Assembly (NCBI GenBank): GCA_903896615.1
Contig: CAITYM010000020.1
Coordinates: 62,001 to 126,000 of the forward strand
DNA: 64,000 bases
DNA from: an uncultured Burkholderiales bacterium
GTDB taxonomy: Bacteria; Pseudomonadota; Gammaproteobacteria; Burkholderiales; Burkholderiaceae_C
Direction: 5' to 3'
Shown here: one piece after another, positions 1 to 7,982 of the stretch
Layout of the letters: each line of letters starts with the position of its first letter
How positions within the stretch are numbered: position 1 is the first letter of the stretch
Position numbers and translations under genes: made by a program
Notes under the pieces: model-generated
The model's input: the letters and a program-made list of their open reading frames with translations, nothing else
The model's database searches: none
What the model was told of the DNA's origin: nothing

Positions 1-1
1 A

Positions 2-235
2 GTCTTGGCAAATGGTCCGGTTGGGACCGATAATTTACTCGTTATGGTTTCTGATAGTCCGCGAAAATTAAACGGACTAAATATGGCGTCCCCCACTGCT
101 TCTGAGCCATTTACTTATGCCTTAAACGACATCGGTGGTAGAGGAGTGTTAATTGATTTCTTAACTGGATCCGGAGTCGATGGAAAATCAGAGAGCTTTG
201 GATCTACCCTTGTTTCATTGAAGGAGATCAAATGA
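2..235 (+). CDS. C-terminal part of a protein running off the left edge (possibly DUF4384-like)
   Basis: The reading frame is open to the first base of the window, so this is the 3' end of a longer gene. The apparent TTG start at position 5 is probably internal. The visible tail (about 77 residues) contains GTDNLLVMVSDSPR and ends in SLKEIK. From memory it resembles the C-termini of DUF4384-type proteins that sit near OmpA and TPR/CHAT genes in betaproteobacteria; this is not proven. The stop codon overlaps the next ATG (ATGA at 232-235), so the two genes are probably translationally coupled and belong to the same operon as the CHAT gene. Confidence 0.6.
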   Translation, partial: VLANGPVGTDNLLVMVSDSPRKLNGLNMASPTASEPFTYALNDIGGRGVLIDFLTGSGVDGKSESFGSTLVSLKEIK

Positions 236-747
236 AAAAAGTACTAGTCTTGTCTAGTTTGTTGATTGGATTTATGACTTTGGCTCAAAACCAAACTGCA
301 GATAGAGTTGATCAGCCTATGAACTCAGCAAGTATCGATCAATTAGTAGAGAAGCTTGCTCCTGAGCCAGCGGTTAGGACAAGAAGTTTAAGAAACCTTG
401 CTCCTGCACCTAAAAGTGTCGACTTAGTTATTCAATTTGATTTTGATTCTGCAAAACTACAAGCCGCTAGCAAACCACTATTGAATAATCTAGCAGCTGC
501 AATGAAAACAGATCGACTTATGCAAATCAGCTTCAAAGTAGAAGGACATACAGACGCTAAGGGTTCTGAATCTTATAACCAACAACTCAGCCAAAAGAGG
601 GCTGAGTCAGTAGTTACTTATATGGCTGAGCAAGGGATTGATAAATCAAGAATGGAGAGTGTAGGAAAGGGATTTAGTGATTTACTTTATCCAGATCGTC
701 CTCAGGCTATGGAAAACCGTAGAGTAAGAATTACAACAGTCCAATAA
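232..747 (+). CDS. Small OmpA-family peptidoglycan-binding protein
   Basis: This 171-residue protein has an N-terminal signal peptide (MKKVLVLSSLLIGFMTLAQ) and, from about residue 65, a complete OmpA C-terminal domain. The domain starts with IQFDFDSAKL, carries GHTDAKGS (Asp108) and LSQKRAESV (Arg123), and ends with ENRRVRI. In this family the Asp and Arg bind the diaminopimelate of peptidoglycan. There is no beta-barrel and no visible lipobox, so it is probably a periplasmic wall-binding protein. It overlaps the upstream gene by 4 nt and lies 5 nt before the next, inside the CHAT operon, where it may tether the system to the cell wall (inference). Confidence 0.85.
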   Translation: MKKVLVLSSLLIGFMTLAQNQTADRVDQPMNSASIDQLVEKLAPEPAVRTRSLRNLAPAPKSVDLVIQFDFDSAKLQAASKPLLNNLAAAMKTDRLMQISFKVEGHTDAKGSESYNQQLSQKRAESVVTYMAEQGIDKSRMESVGKGFSDLLYPDRPQAMENRRVRITTVQ

Positions 748-752
748 AAAAT

Positions 753-1199
753 ATGAAAAAAATCATTTTCAGCTGTATAGCTTCCTTTGCATTTTTGACC
801 CACGCCGCACAGCCCTTGATGCTCGTTACGGTAGATGAGATGATTGAGTCCAACAAGGCGCCTCCACTATTTACTGCAAAAGCGATACCCGAAAAAGATG
901 CGCCTGTCATTCAGATTATCAATCCTAAGATAGCGTCTACTGTTTCTTCTCCAACGCCAGTGGAGATTAAGTTTCAATCAGCTGATCAAAGTACTGTCAA
1001 GCCAGAATCATTTAAGGTTTTGTATGGTACGTTTCAAATAGATATTACTAAAAGAATTTTGAATGTTACAAAAGTAACTTCAGATGGCGTTTTAGTCCAG
1101 GCGGCAAATCTGCCAGCTGGAAAGCATAAATTAATATTAAACATTGAAGATAGCCAAGGCAGGTCGGGTTCACAGGTTGTCGAGTTTGAAGTGAAATAA
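753..1199 (+). CDS. Small exported Ig-like protein of the CHAT operon (copy 1)
   Basis: This 148-residue protein has a signal peptide ending near residue 18 (FLTHAAQ). The rest is a single predicted all-beta domain: alternating hydrophobic strands, a PVIQIINPKIAS opening, an IDITKR motif and a closing DSQGRSGSQVVEFEVK, as in Ig-like or cadherin-like folds. No catalytic motif is visible. It is clearly related to the next gene: both share the IDIT(K/Q)R segment, the LPAG/IPPG turn and the D(S/D)xGR ending. It lies in a close-packed operon, and a role as a periplasmic binding or adaptor protein is only a guess. I do not recognise a named family. Confidence 0.75.
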   Translation: MKKIIFSCIASFAFLTHAAQPLMLVTVDEMIESNKAPPLFTAKAIPEKDAPVIQIINPKIASTVSSPTPVEIKFQSADQSTVKPESFKVLYGTFQIDITKRILNVTKVTSDGVLVQAANLPAGKHKLILNIEDSQGRSGSQVVEFEVK

Positions 1200-1231
1200 A
1201 GTTGGTTAACTTTGTATTGCGGAGTTTAAGT

Positions 1232-1663
1232 ATGAAACGTAATTTAATTTACACCCTCACTGTTTTTTTATCAGTTCAAACAGTGATAGCCGGCGAACTT
1301 ATTTCTGATGAAGAAAATCAACTGCCATCTCTCATACCACTTCGAACCCGAAGTATTTCAAGGGGCCCGGGTATAAAGGTGATTTCACCTGATCTGGATG
1401 CTACAACTAAATCGCCTGTCAATATCAAAGTTCAATTTGAAGCGCGAGGGGGATCTAAGATTGATTCATCCTCAGTTAAAGTGATATATTTGAAAAGTCC
1501 GAACATAGATATTACTCAAAGATTGAATACTGGTATTACAGAAAGCGGCATAGATTTTTCAAAGGCCGAAATACCACCTGGAAATCAAAGTTTGCAAGTT
1601 ATTGTGAAAGACAGTGATGGACGTGAAAATACCACTGTCCTTAACTTTACTATTATTAAATAA
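1232..1663 (+). CDS. Small exported Ig-like protein of the CHAT operon (copy 2)
   Basis: The ATG at 1232 is preferred over the upstream TTG at 1202. It has GGAG at 1221-1224 and begins directly with a signal peptide (MKRNLIYTLTVFLSVQTVIAG). The 143-residue product ends in one all-beta domain (GIKVISPDLDATTKSPVNI to DSDGRENTTVLNFTIIK) that aligns by eye with the C-terminal domain of the preceding gene, including NIDITQR. The pair looks like a tandem duplication that has diverged strongly. The stop codon TAA shares its last A with the ATG of the next gene. Function unknown. Confidence 0.75.
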   Translation: MKRNLIYTLTVFLSVQTVIAGELISDEENQLPSLIPLRTRSISRGPGIKVISPDLDATTKSPVNIKVQFEARGGSKIDSSSVKVIYLKSPNIDITQRLNTGITESGIDFSKAEIPPGNQSLQVIVKDSDGRENTTVLNFTIIK

Positions 1664-2442
1664 TGAAATGCCCATATTGCTTATCTGAAGTTTTGGATGA
1701 GGCTTCTGTTTGCAGTAATTGCACAAAAGATATTTATTTATTCAAATCGTTAGTCTCTCAAATTGAAGGCTTGCAACACAATCTTAATGAATTTCCAGAC
1801 AGAAAAGCCCTAGAGGCAAAGATCTTTGAACTTGAAGCAATCATTCAAGAGCTTGAGCCACAAAAGTCACAAAATAATATTTCTCAAACCGTAATTGAAT
1901 TTGGACAATTTATCGTAGTTCCGTTGCTATTTTTGCTTTTGGCTCATTGGTCAATAACGATGGTATTTGATGCTAAGCTAATTTATTTAAGGGTGATTTC
2001 TTTTGTTCTTCCTTTAACCTTTTCATTTATGCTGTTTTCCGAAAAGAGGAGAAGCTTCTTTTGGTGGGTAGTTGGCTCGGTGTTATTAGCAGTCGCTTCA
2101 GTATCAGGAATGAGTTTCACGACCTATTTGATTGACCATACGCCTGTATTTCCTCAGGATGAGAGGGATTTGCAGGAAATGGTTGAATATGCTTTAAGTA
2201 TTGCATTTAGTTTCATTACAGGTCTATTGATAGGGAAAGTTTTTTACGCGCATAAGTTCAAAGCTAGGGTAAAAGCATATAACCCATTCTTAAGAATCTT
2301 AATTAGTACAATTACTAAAGGTAATTTGTCTGCCGAAGCAACTAATACACTTGTCATAAATTTTAAAAATTACGTTTCAACAATCGTTGCAATTTGCTCA
2401 ACCGTACTATCTGTTTATACTGGTTTGAAGCACCTGCATTAA
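1663..2442 (+). CDS. Zinc-ribbon, coiled-coil, multi-pass membrane protein
   Basis: The 259-residue protein opens with a short zinc ribbon: Cys3-x2-Cys6 and Cys17-x2-Cys20 (MKCPYCLSEV and VCSNC). A short helical segment follows (residues 28-65, rich in Leu, Glu and Gln, likely coiled coil). After that come about four hydrophobic segments, near residues 83-100, 105-122, 130-150 and 175-195, and a possible fifth near the C-terminus. There is no signal peptide, so the zinc ribbon is probably cytoplasmic. It overlaps the previous stop by 1 nt and precedes the CHAT gene by 19 nt. It is the only operon member that clearly belongs in the inner membrane and could link the periplasmic parts to the cytoplasm (inference). 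Confidence 0.7.
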   Translation: MKCPYCLSEVLDEASVCSNCTKDIYLFKSLVSQIEGLQHNLNEFPDRKALEAKIFELEAIIQELEPQKSQNNISQTVIEFGQFIVVPLLFLLLAHWSITMVFDAKLIYLRVISFVLPLTFSFMLFSEKRRSFFWWVVGSVLLAVASVSGMSFTTYLIDHTPVFPQDERDLQEMVEYALSIAFSFITGLLIGKVFYAHKFKARVKAYNPFLRILISTITKGNLSAEATNTLVINFKNYVSTIVAICSTVLSVYTGLKHLH

Positions 2443-2461
2443 GTCTAGAAATTTAAAGAAA

Positions 2462-5410
2462 ATGAAAAAAATCATTTCCCTGATATTTTTAGTCTGGTTT
2501 ATTCCTATTGTTATATTTGCACAAGAGTATGTGGTTCCGGAAAAAATATCCCCCACTGAAGTGCAAGAGCTGAGGTTGTTGCTGCAGCAATCTCAGCCAG
2601 AAGGATTGTCGGGTAGATCTCTCGACTCATGGTATCAAAAACTTGATGCCGCAGCATTTCGTCTTGGGGATCCTTCAGAACGCGAAAAGGTGTTGAAGGC
2701 TTGGTATGAAGCCTCTCATAGCATTGATTCAAAATGGACCCTTGGAAGCTTTTTAATGGAGATGTCAAATAATACAGATTCTGGTTTTAAATTACTTGAG
2801 GATTTACTTAAGGAGCCATTAAATCCACAACAAGCTGTTAGGTTGCGGTGCAGAGTGGCAACTGGCTACTTAGAGGAGCATAACTTGAAAAAAGCGCAGG
2901 CCCTATTGACTGAGGCTAATTTTATTATGCAGCGCGATTTCCCTAAATATAAAAGTGGGGTGCCAGGTTATTGGTTTATAAGAGCTGAGATGGAGTATTT
3001 TAGGACTTCGGCAAATTTATTATGGCGACAGGGAAAATTTGATTTGGCTGTTGATCAAGCTAAGACTGGTCGAGCCAAAGGTTTTGAGTTAAAACCATTC
3101 GAAATCTTTGCAGATTCAAGACAAATTCAATTTAGTAGGATGTATCATTCCTTTGCAGCAAATGAGGTAGCAGTTACTCTTATCGTATCTGGTAGACTAT
3201 TTGAAGCTGAAGAGGCATTAAAAGAAAATTATGCACTTCTTAAGTCTTATCAATTCACTGATGATAAATTTGTAAGTTTTTATCGATGGCTATCTGATCT
3301 TTACTTTGCGCAGGGTAGATACGAAGATTCTTTAAAAATAAGCCGAATTGCTCAGCGAATTCAAAAAGATGCGGGACTGCCTGAAGGTACTGCGCAGTCA
3401 ATATGGACTGAAATACGCATCAATAAAAATTTAATTGCAGAGTCAAAATGGAATGAGGCCTTACAAGAATTTAACAAAATAGATTTGGCTGTCGGTGATA
3501 ATGAACGAGTTAAGCCTATTGCTCGAATGGTTGAGCTTCGCGGATTAACCTTGCTAAATAATGGACGAATGAAGGAAGCCATCGATACTTTTGCATCTAC
3601 TCTTAATTGGGCGGCTGATAATTTTGGTCCTGATCATTATTTCACTTCATTCAAGCGAGGTTTATATGGAATTGCTCTTTCTAAAGATAAAGACAAAAAA
3701 GATCTAGCCCAAACGGAATTGGAAAGAGCCATTAGAGGCTTAACTTCCCCTGATTCATTGTCTAATCAATTTGAAGAAAATCCATTTCGATTATCTTTAA
3801 GGCAAGAGATGTTTAAAACATATTTAGAGCTACTTGCTGATTCGAAGGTTAATAGGCCTGAGATTTCAGCTAAAGCTTTTGCTATATCTAATCATTTAAT
3901 GAACTCTACTGTTCAGCAGGCAATTGCTGATTCTGCTGCTAGGGCGGCAATCAAACAGCCTGGGTTAGGGGAGGTTGCTCGTCTTGATCAAGACGCTAAA
4001 ACTGAATTAACTTCACTTTACAGTTATGTTACGGCTCAAGCGGGTGAAACACAGCAACATAAGGTAAATCCAGAAATAGTAAAAGCAATGCGAGGTAGGA
4101 TAACTGAGCTTGAAAATATACGTCGTGAATATAAATCTAAAATAAAAAAAGAATACCCAGAATACTTTCAACTGTTGCAACCTCAAGCTCCTTCACCTAA
4201 AGAGGTTGCAAACTACTTAGGATCTAAAGATGTTTTTATTAGTATTATCCCCGCCGATCGGGTTACTTATGTCTTTTGTGTTACCAAGGAAGGGGAGATA
4301 AGATTTAACAAATCTGATATCTCTGCTAATGAATTAAAACAATTAGTTCAAAATATTCGACAAACATTAGATGTTGCAGAACTTGGGTTGCGAGCGCCTA
4401 ATTTTAAATTTACTGATTCTTTTCGTATTTACAAACAACTATTGGCTCCATTTGAGGATCTTTTTAATGGTAAGGACCACTTAATTATTGCCACTTCTGG
4501 TGCTCTTGGCCAATTGCCATTTTCCGTCCTAACACGACGTTTGTGGAGCGGCAAGGATTATTTACAAGCTCCCTGGTTAATAAAAGATTTTGCGATAAGT
4601 CACATTGCATCCCCTAATGCCTGGACTGCACTAAAGCGATTGGAGGAGACACCTTCAGGTCAGCAACCTTTAATGGCTTGGGGAGATCCTAGTTTTGCAT
4701 TTAACGTATCAAATAACTCGACACATGCTGTACGTTCATTAATTAAAGTAAGGTCAGCCCCTAGCTCAAATTTTGAGAAACCATCTGTTGATCTTTTTAG
4801 ATATTCTGATTTGCCGCCTTTGCCTGAGACGCGAGATGAAGTGCTAGCATTGGCCAAGGTTTTAAATGCTAATCCACAAACTGAAGTTTTATTAGGCAAA
4901 GATGCAACTCGTGAATCAGTAATAAAAGCGAGTGAGTCTCGAGCCCTTATTGAAAAACAGGTTATCGTTTTTGCAACTCACGGACTCTTGCCAGGAGATC
5001 TCCCTAGATTAGAGCAGCCTGCGCTAGCAATGGCTGCTGACGCTGACGCTAAGGAGTCTCCTTTATTAACTCTAGAAGATGTAATGGGTTTAAGGCTTAA
5101 TGCGGACTGGGTTATTTTATCTGCTTGCAACACGGCCGGCGCAGATGGAAAGGTTGAAGAGGCTTTGTCTGGCTTGGCGCGGGGCTTTTTTTATGCGGGT
5201 AGTAGGAGTTTATTAGTTACACATTGGTCGGTTGAGAGTGAAAGTGCCATGATGATAACTACTGAGACATTTAGACAATATAAGGGATCAGACAAGTTAA
5301 CCAGAGCTAAGGCATTACAGTCTGGAATGTTGAAAGTAATGAGTGATTCTCGTTACAAGCACCCTGCTTTTTGGGCACCATATGCGCTTGTTGGCGAAGG
5401 AGGGCGTTAG
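2462..5410 (+). CDS. Exported TPR-CHAT caspase-like protein
   Basis: This 982-residue protein begins with a signal peptide (MKKIISLIFLVWFIPIVIFA). Residues of roughly 50-450 form helical TPR-like repeats (for example GRLFEAEEALKENY and GRYEDSLKISRIAQ). A linker follows and then a C-terminal CHAT domain from about residue 580. The CHAT hallmarks are present: GQLPFSVL, the catalytic His in FATHGLLPG (His840), the catalytic Cys in LSACNTAG (Cys889), then GLARGFFYAGSRSLLVTHW. CHAT proteins are caspase-fold cysteine peptidases, usually cytoplasmic and often activated through repeat domains. Export of one with an intact dyad, beside an OmpA protein, is notable. It ends the operon; bdhA follows on the other strand. 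Confidence 0.88.
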   Translation: MKKIISLIFLVWFIPIVIFAQEYVVPEKISPTEVQELRLLLQQSQPEGLSGRSLDSWYQKLDAAAFRLGDPSEREKVLKAWYEASHSIDSKWTLGSFLMEMSNNTDSGFKLLEDLLKEPLNPQQAVRLRCRVATGYLEEHNLKKAQALLTEANFIMQRDFPKYKSGVPGYWFIRAEMEYFRTSANLLWRQGKFDLAVDQAKTGRAKGFELKPFEIFADSRQIQFSRMYHSFAANEVAVTLIVSGRLFEAEEALKENYALLKSYQFTDDKFVSFYRWLSDLYFAQGRYEDSLKISRIAQRIQKDAGLPEGTAQSIWTEIRINKNLIAESKWNEALQEFNKIDLAVGDNERVKPIARMVELRGLTLLNNGRMKEAIDTFASTLNWAADNFGPDHYFTSFKRGLYGIALSKDKDKKDLAQTELERAIRGLTSPDSLSNQFEENPFRLSLRQEMFKTYLELLADSKVNRPEISAKAFAISNHLMNSTVQQAIADSAARAAIKQPGLGEVARLDQDAKTELTSLYSYVTAQAGETQQHKVNPEIVKAMRGRITELENIRREYKSKIKKEYPEYFQLLQPQAPSPKEVANYLGSKDVFISIIPADRVTYVFCVTKEGEIRFNKSDISANELKQLVQNIRQTLDVAELGLRAPNFKFTDSFRIYKQLLAPFEDLFNGKDHLIIATSGALGQLPFSVLTRRLWSGKDYLQAPWLIKDFAISHIASPNAWTALKRLEETPSGQQPLMAWGDPSFAFNVSNNSTHAVRSLIKVRSAPSSNFEKPSVDLFRYSDLPPLPETRDEVLALAKVLNANPQTEVLLGKDATRESVIKASESRALIEKQVIVFATHGLLPGDLPRLEQPALAMAADADAKESPLLTLEDVMGLRLNADWVILSACNTAGADGKVEEALSGLARGFFYAGSRSLLVTHWSVESESAMMITTETFRQYKGSDKLTRAKALQSGMLKVMSDSRYKHPAFWAPYALVGEGGR

Positions 5411-5513
5411 TTATTGGAAAGCTCTTATTACCGAAGATACAAATGTTTCCGATACTAAAGTGCATGATAATTATTAGGATAATCTACATACAATATTAGT
5501 TAAGCATTATGAT

Positions 5514-6299
5514 CTACTGGGCAGTCCAACCTCCATCAATTGAAATTAATGCTCCAGTAATTGATCGTGCAAGATCAGATGCAAGGTAAGCAGTTAATGA
5601 GGCAACTTCTTCCATTTTTACAAATTTCTTGGTAGGCTGAGCCGCTAAAAATACAGACTTAATCACTTGATCTTTTGTCAGCTTCCTAGCTTTCATTGTG
5701 TCAGGAATTTGTTTTTCTACCAAAGGAGTCCAAACATAGCCAGGACAAATAGCATTGCAAGTTATTCCTAACTCAGCAACTTCAAGAGCAACTGTTTTGG
5801 TCAGACCGGCAAGACCGTGCTTGGCTGAAACGTAAGCGGCTTTGTACGGCGAAGCAATAAGAGCGTGTGCGGAGGCTATATTGATAATTCTGCCCCAACC
5901 CATTTTTTTCATTGTGGGCAACACAGCTTTTATAGTATGAAAAGATGAAATTAAATTGATAGAAATGATTTCATTAAATTTGTCTTCTGGAAAACTTTCT
6001 ATTGGAGAAACAAATTGAATCCCAGCATTATTTACAAGTATGTCAATAGACCCAAATTCGATGATAGTGTTATGTATCATGAGGCGAATTTGATCTGGTA
6101 TTAACATATTTGATATGGAGAATAAACAATTGATTCCATAATCTTTTGAAATCGTATTAGAAATAACTTGAAGTTCATCAGAGGTGCCAATTCCATTGAT
6201 CACAATATTAGCTCCCTTTGACGCAAAATCGCGTGCAATAGCTAGACCGATTCCACTAGTAGAGCCGGTAATAAGAACGGTTTTATTTGTAAATTCCAT
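5514..6299 (-). CDS. bdhA: 3-hydroxybutyrate dehydrogenase (SDR family)
   Basis: BdhA interconverts D-3-hydroxybutyrate and acetoacetate with NAD(H), the step that follows depolymerisation of polyhydroxybutyrate. The 261-residue length is normal. The Rossmann motif TGSTSGIG is at residues 11-18, NNAG at 90-93, and the catalytic Ser143, Tyr156 and Lys160 lie in IASAHALIASPY and YVSAKHG. The segment CPGYVWTPLVEKQIPDTMK is characteristic of hydroxybutyrate dehydrogenases rather than generic ketoreductases. The gene stands alone, convergent with the CHAT operon, with an AT-rich region upstream. Its presence suggests that the cell makes or uses PHB. Confidence 0.9.
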   Translation of the reverse strand: MEFTNKTVLITGSTSGIGLAIARDFASKGANIVINGIGTSDELQVISNTISKDYGINCLFSISNMLIPDQIRLMIHNTIIEFGSIDILVNNAGIQFVSPIESFPEDKFNEIISINLISSFHTIKAVLPTMKKMGWGRIINIASAHALIASPYKAAYVSAKHGLAGLTKTVALEVAELGITCNAICPGYVWTPLVEKQIPDTMKARKLTKDQVIKSVFLAAQPTKKFVKMEEVASLTAYLASDLARSITGALISIDGGWTAQ

Positions 6300-6556
6300 A
6301 TGATTGTATTTACTGAAATGCGGATTCCAGTTTTGTGTGGAGCATAAATTTGTTATTGAATAGATAAATTCATTTTATTTCGATGATTAATGCTGTATTA
6401 AATATGTGTGTTGCTTAATTTTTAAATTTTAAGATATTTATTTAAATAGTTAAGTGCTAAACCGTACAGTATTTATAAAATAATAAATTAATATTGGGTA
6501 ATAAAAGATTTGTAATCACATCTAAAAAAATTCAAAATCAACAGAGAAAGTAGTAT

Positions 6557-6919
6557 ATGAATAACCTGGATAGCCTTGAAGATGATTTACAGGCGGTTTA
6601 TATTTCTAAGATATTAGATCTTTCTAAACAAATATCATATCTAAATTATGAAATGATGATTTCATTAGAAATAAGTCAGAATGGAAGAGAAAATGAAGAA
6701 TGTAAATTTTCAATATCCAGATGCAGTGATTCACTAGCATTAATTCAGCACAATTACAAATCTTGTTTGAAGATGAAGACTGAAATGGTAAAAAAACTTG
6801 GGAGTATTAATCTTAAATCAATAAATTTAAGAACTCAAAATATCAATAATAACCGCCATAAGTCCCTAAAAAATAATACTATTACGTCATTTGTGGAAAA
6901 ATTGAGTGAGATTTTATAG
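6557..6919 (+). CDS. Hypothetical helical protein, AT-rich gene
   Basis: This 120-residue protein has no signal peptide or known motif. It is predicted to be mostly helical, with a Ser/Asn/Lys-rich polar tail. A weak AGAGAAAG lies before the ATG, at the usual distance. Base composition is very AT-rich, like the flanking intergenic DNA. The regions before (257 nt) and after (277 nt) show no other gene. It could be a small orphan protein or part of an acquired segment. I do not recognise it and see no basis for assigning a function. Confidence 0.5.
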   Translation: MNNLDSLEDDLQAVYISKILDLSKQISYLNYEMMISLEISQNGRENEECKFSISRCSDSLALIQHNYKSCLKMKTEMVKKLGSINLKSINLRTQNINNNRHKSLKNNTITSFVEKLSEIL

Positions 6920-7196
6920 ACTCAGGATGATCTGCACTATAGAATTATTTTTAGATAAATGTGTGATGGTATAAATAATTGTATTCCATACATTTGATTG
7001 TTTATTGAATTGAGTATATTCTTATTAAAAAAGTAGAGATTTCAATAGATTATTTCCTATTCTAATATTTTATTTTTGAAATTTTTTTTAGCGCTTAAGT
7101 GTTCTATGTTGGCGAGGTGACAGACAATTCAAATTAAATAGTTTATTGTTTAAATGTTCATAATTTTGAACAAAAACATTTTTAAAGAGGCAATAT
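6920..7196. other. AT-rich intergenic region with a possible weak terminator
   Basis: No ORF of note. ATTTCAA at 7039-7045 and TTGAAAT at 7076-7082 can pair around a 30-nt loop, and a run of T follows to 7089, so this may end transcription of the upstream gene. An ACAGACAAT element at 7120-7128 lies 69 nt before the next start codon and resembles elements upstream of neighbouring envelope genes. Confidence 0.35.
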
Positions 7197-7415
7197 ATGA
7201 ATATTAAAAATAAAATCTATCATTTGATTTTTACTGGTTTTCTCCTGTCGCTAATTGGATGCTCGGGTATGAGCGAAAGAGATAAATCTACAGCAATTGG
7301 AGCGGGTGCAGGAGCTGTGGGTGGTGCTATATTGACTGGAGGAAGTACCATTGGCACAGTGGGTGGTGCCGCTGTCGGGGGCTACATAGGTCACGAAGTT
7401 AATAAACCTAAGTAA
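7197..7415 (+). CDS. Glycine-zipper outer-membrane lipoprotein (OsmB-like)
   Basis: This 72-residue protein has a lipoprotein signal with lipobox LIGC (Cys22) and Ser at +2, which predicts sorting to the outer membrane. The mature part contains a glycine-zipper stretch (AIGAGAGAVGGAILTGG, then GTVGGAAVGGYIGHEV), typical of the OsmB/17-kDa antigen group. AAAGAGG precedes the ATG at good spacing. It is convergent with the BON lipoprotein, and a shared GC-rich hairpin separates them. Such proteins are commonly induced by osmotic or envelope stress; the specific role here is unknown. Confidence 0.8.
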   Translation: MNIKNKIYHLIFTGFLLSLIGCSGMSERDKSTAIGAGAGAVGGAILTGGSTIGTVGGAAVGGYIGHEVNKPK

Positions 7416-7420
7416 AGTAT

Positions 7421-7451
7421 CCCCCCGGGAAATTAATATTTTCCGGGAGGG
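7421..7451. terminator. Hairpin between convergent lipoprotein genes
   Basis: CCCCCCGGGAAA at 7421-7432 can pair with TTTCCGGGAGGG at 7440-7451 with two mismatches around an AT-rich loop. There is no long T run on either side. It sits between two convergent genes and may act as a bidirectional terminator. Confidence 0.45.
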
Positions 7452-7467
7452 TAAATTAATTCTGTGA

Positions 7468-7779
7468 TTATTTCACTGATATTTCGTTTTTTACAGACTT
7501 GACTCCTTTGACCTTAAGCGAGATTGTTTCAGCTAAATTCTTTTGTGTAACATTTTTAACAAAGCCTGAAAGCATTACTGTTCCGTTTAGTGTTTCAACT
7601 GAAATTGCCGAACTATCAACCGTTTTATCATCAAATAATCGACTCTTTACAGATGTAGTTATAACGCTGTCATCAATATAGGCACCAACAGTTTCTTGGT
7701 CTCTTGATACGGCACAACCCGTAGACAGGCACATCGCCACTGATGTCAATGTACATACTATTACTAATCGAATTTTCAT
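7468..7779 (-). CDS. BON-domain lipoprotein (OsmY/DolP-like)
   Basis: This 103-residue protein has a signal sequence with a lipobox-like LSTGC (Cys22) followed by one BON domain: DSVITTSVKSRLFDD, then ISVETLNGTVMLSGFV and VKGVKSVKNEISVK. BON domains bind phospholipid surfaces, and members such as OsmY and DolP act in the periplasm or outer membrane under stress. A canonical family member usually has two BON domains; this short form has one. An AAGGA-like ribosome site precedes the ATG. On the minus strand an ACAGACTTA element lies 72 nt upstream. Confidence 0.82.
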   Translation of the reverse strand: MKIRLVIVCTLTSVAMCLSTGCAVSRDQETVGAYIDDSVITTSVKSRLFDDKTVDSSAISVETLNGTVMLSGFVKNVTQKNLAETISLKVKGVKSVKNEISVK

Positions 7780-7850
7780 ATTTATCCTTATGTTATTGTT
7801 TGCAATTAAAAGACGTGTGTCTTTTTATTAATTTATTATGATTGCATCAC

Positions 7851-7859
7851 TAAGTCTGT
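7851..7859 (-). promoter_or_regulatory. ACAGACTTA element upstream of the BON gene
   Basis: The minus-strand sequence ACAGACTTA lies 72 nt before the BON gene start. Very similar 9-mers lie upstream of four other genes between 7120 and 10793. It may be a promoter or activator element; the similarity was found by eye only. Confidence 0.3.
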
Positions 7860-7982
7860 GCGGTATCTCACATTTTTTTATTATTACTTTTATGTTCGCT
7901 AGCAGACCGATTTAACTACTTAATTCTTATCAAATCCATTTATGGAATGTGTTCGCTTGAACGCACCAAACGAAGGATTTAT

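Noticed and set aside
5-235. TTG at position 5 as a true start
   Set aside because: The frame is open to the window edge and the visible domain looks like a C-terminal tail, so it is the end of a longer gene.
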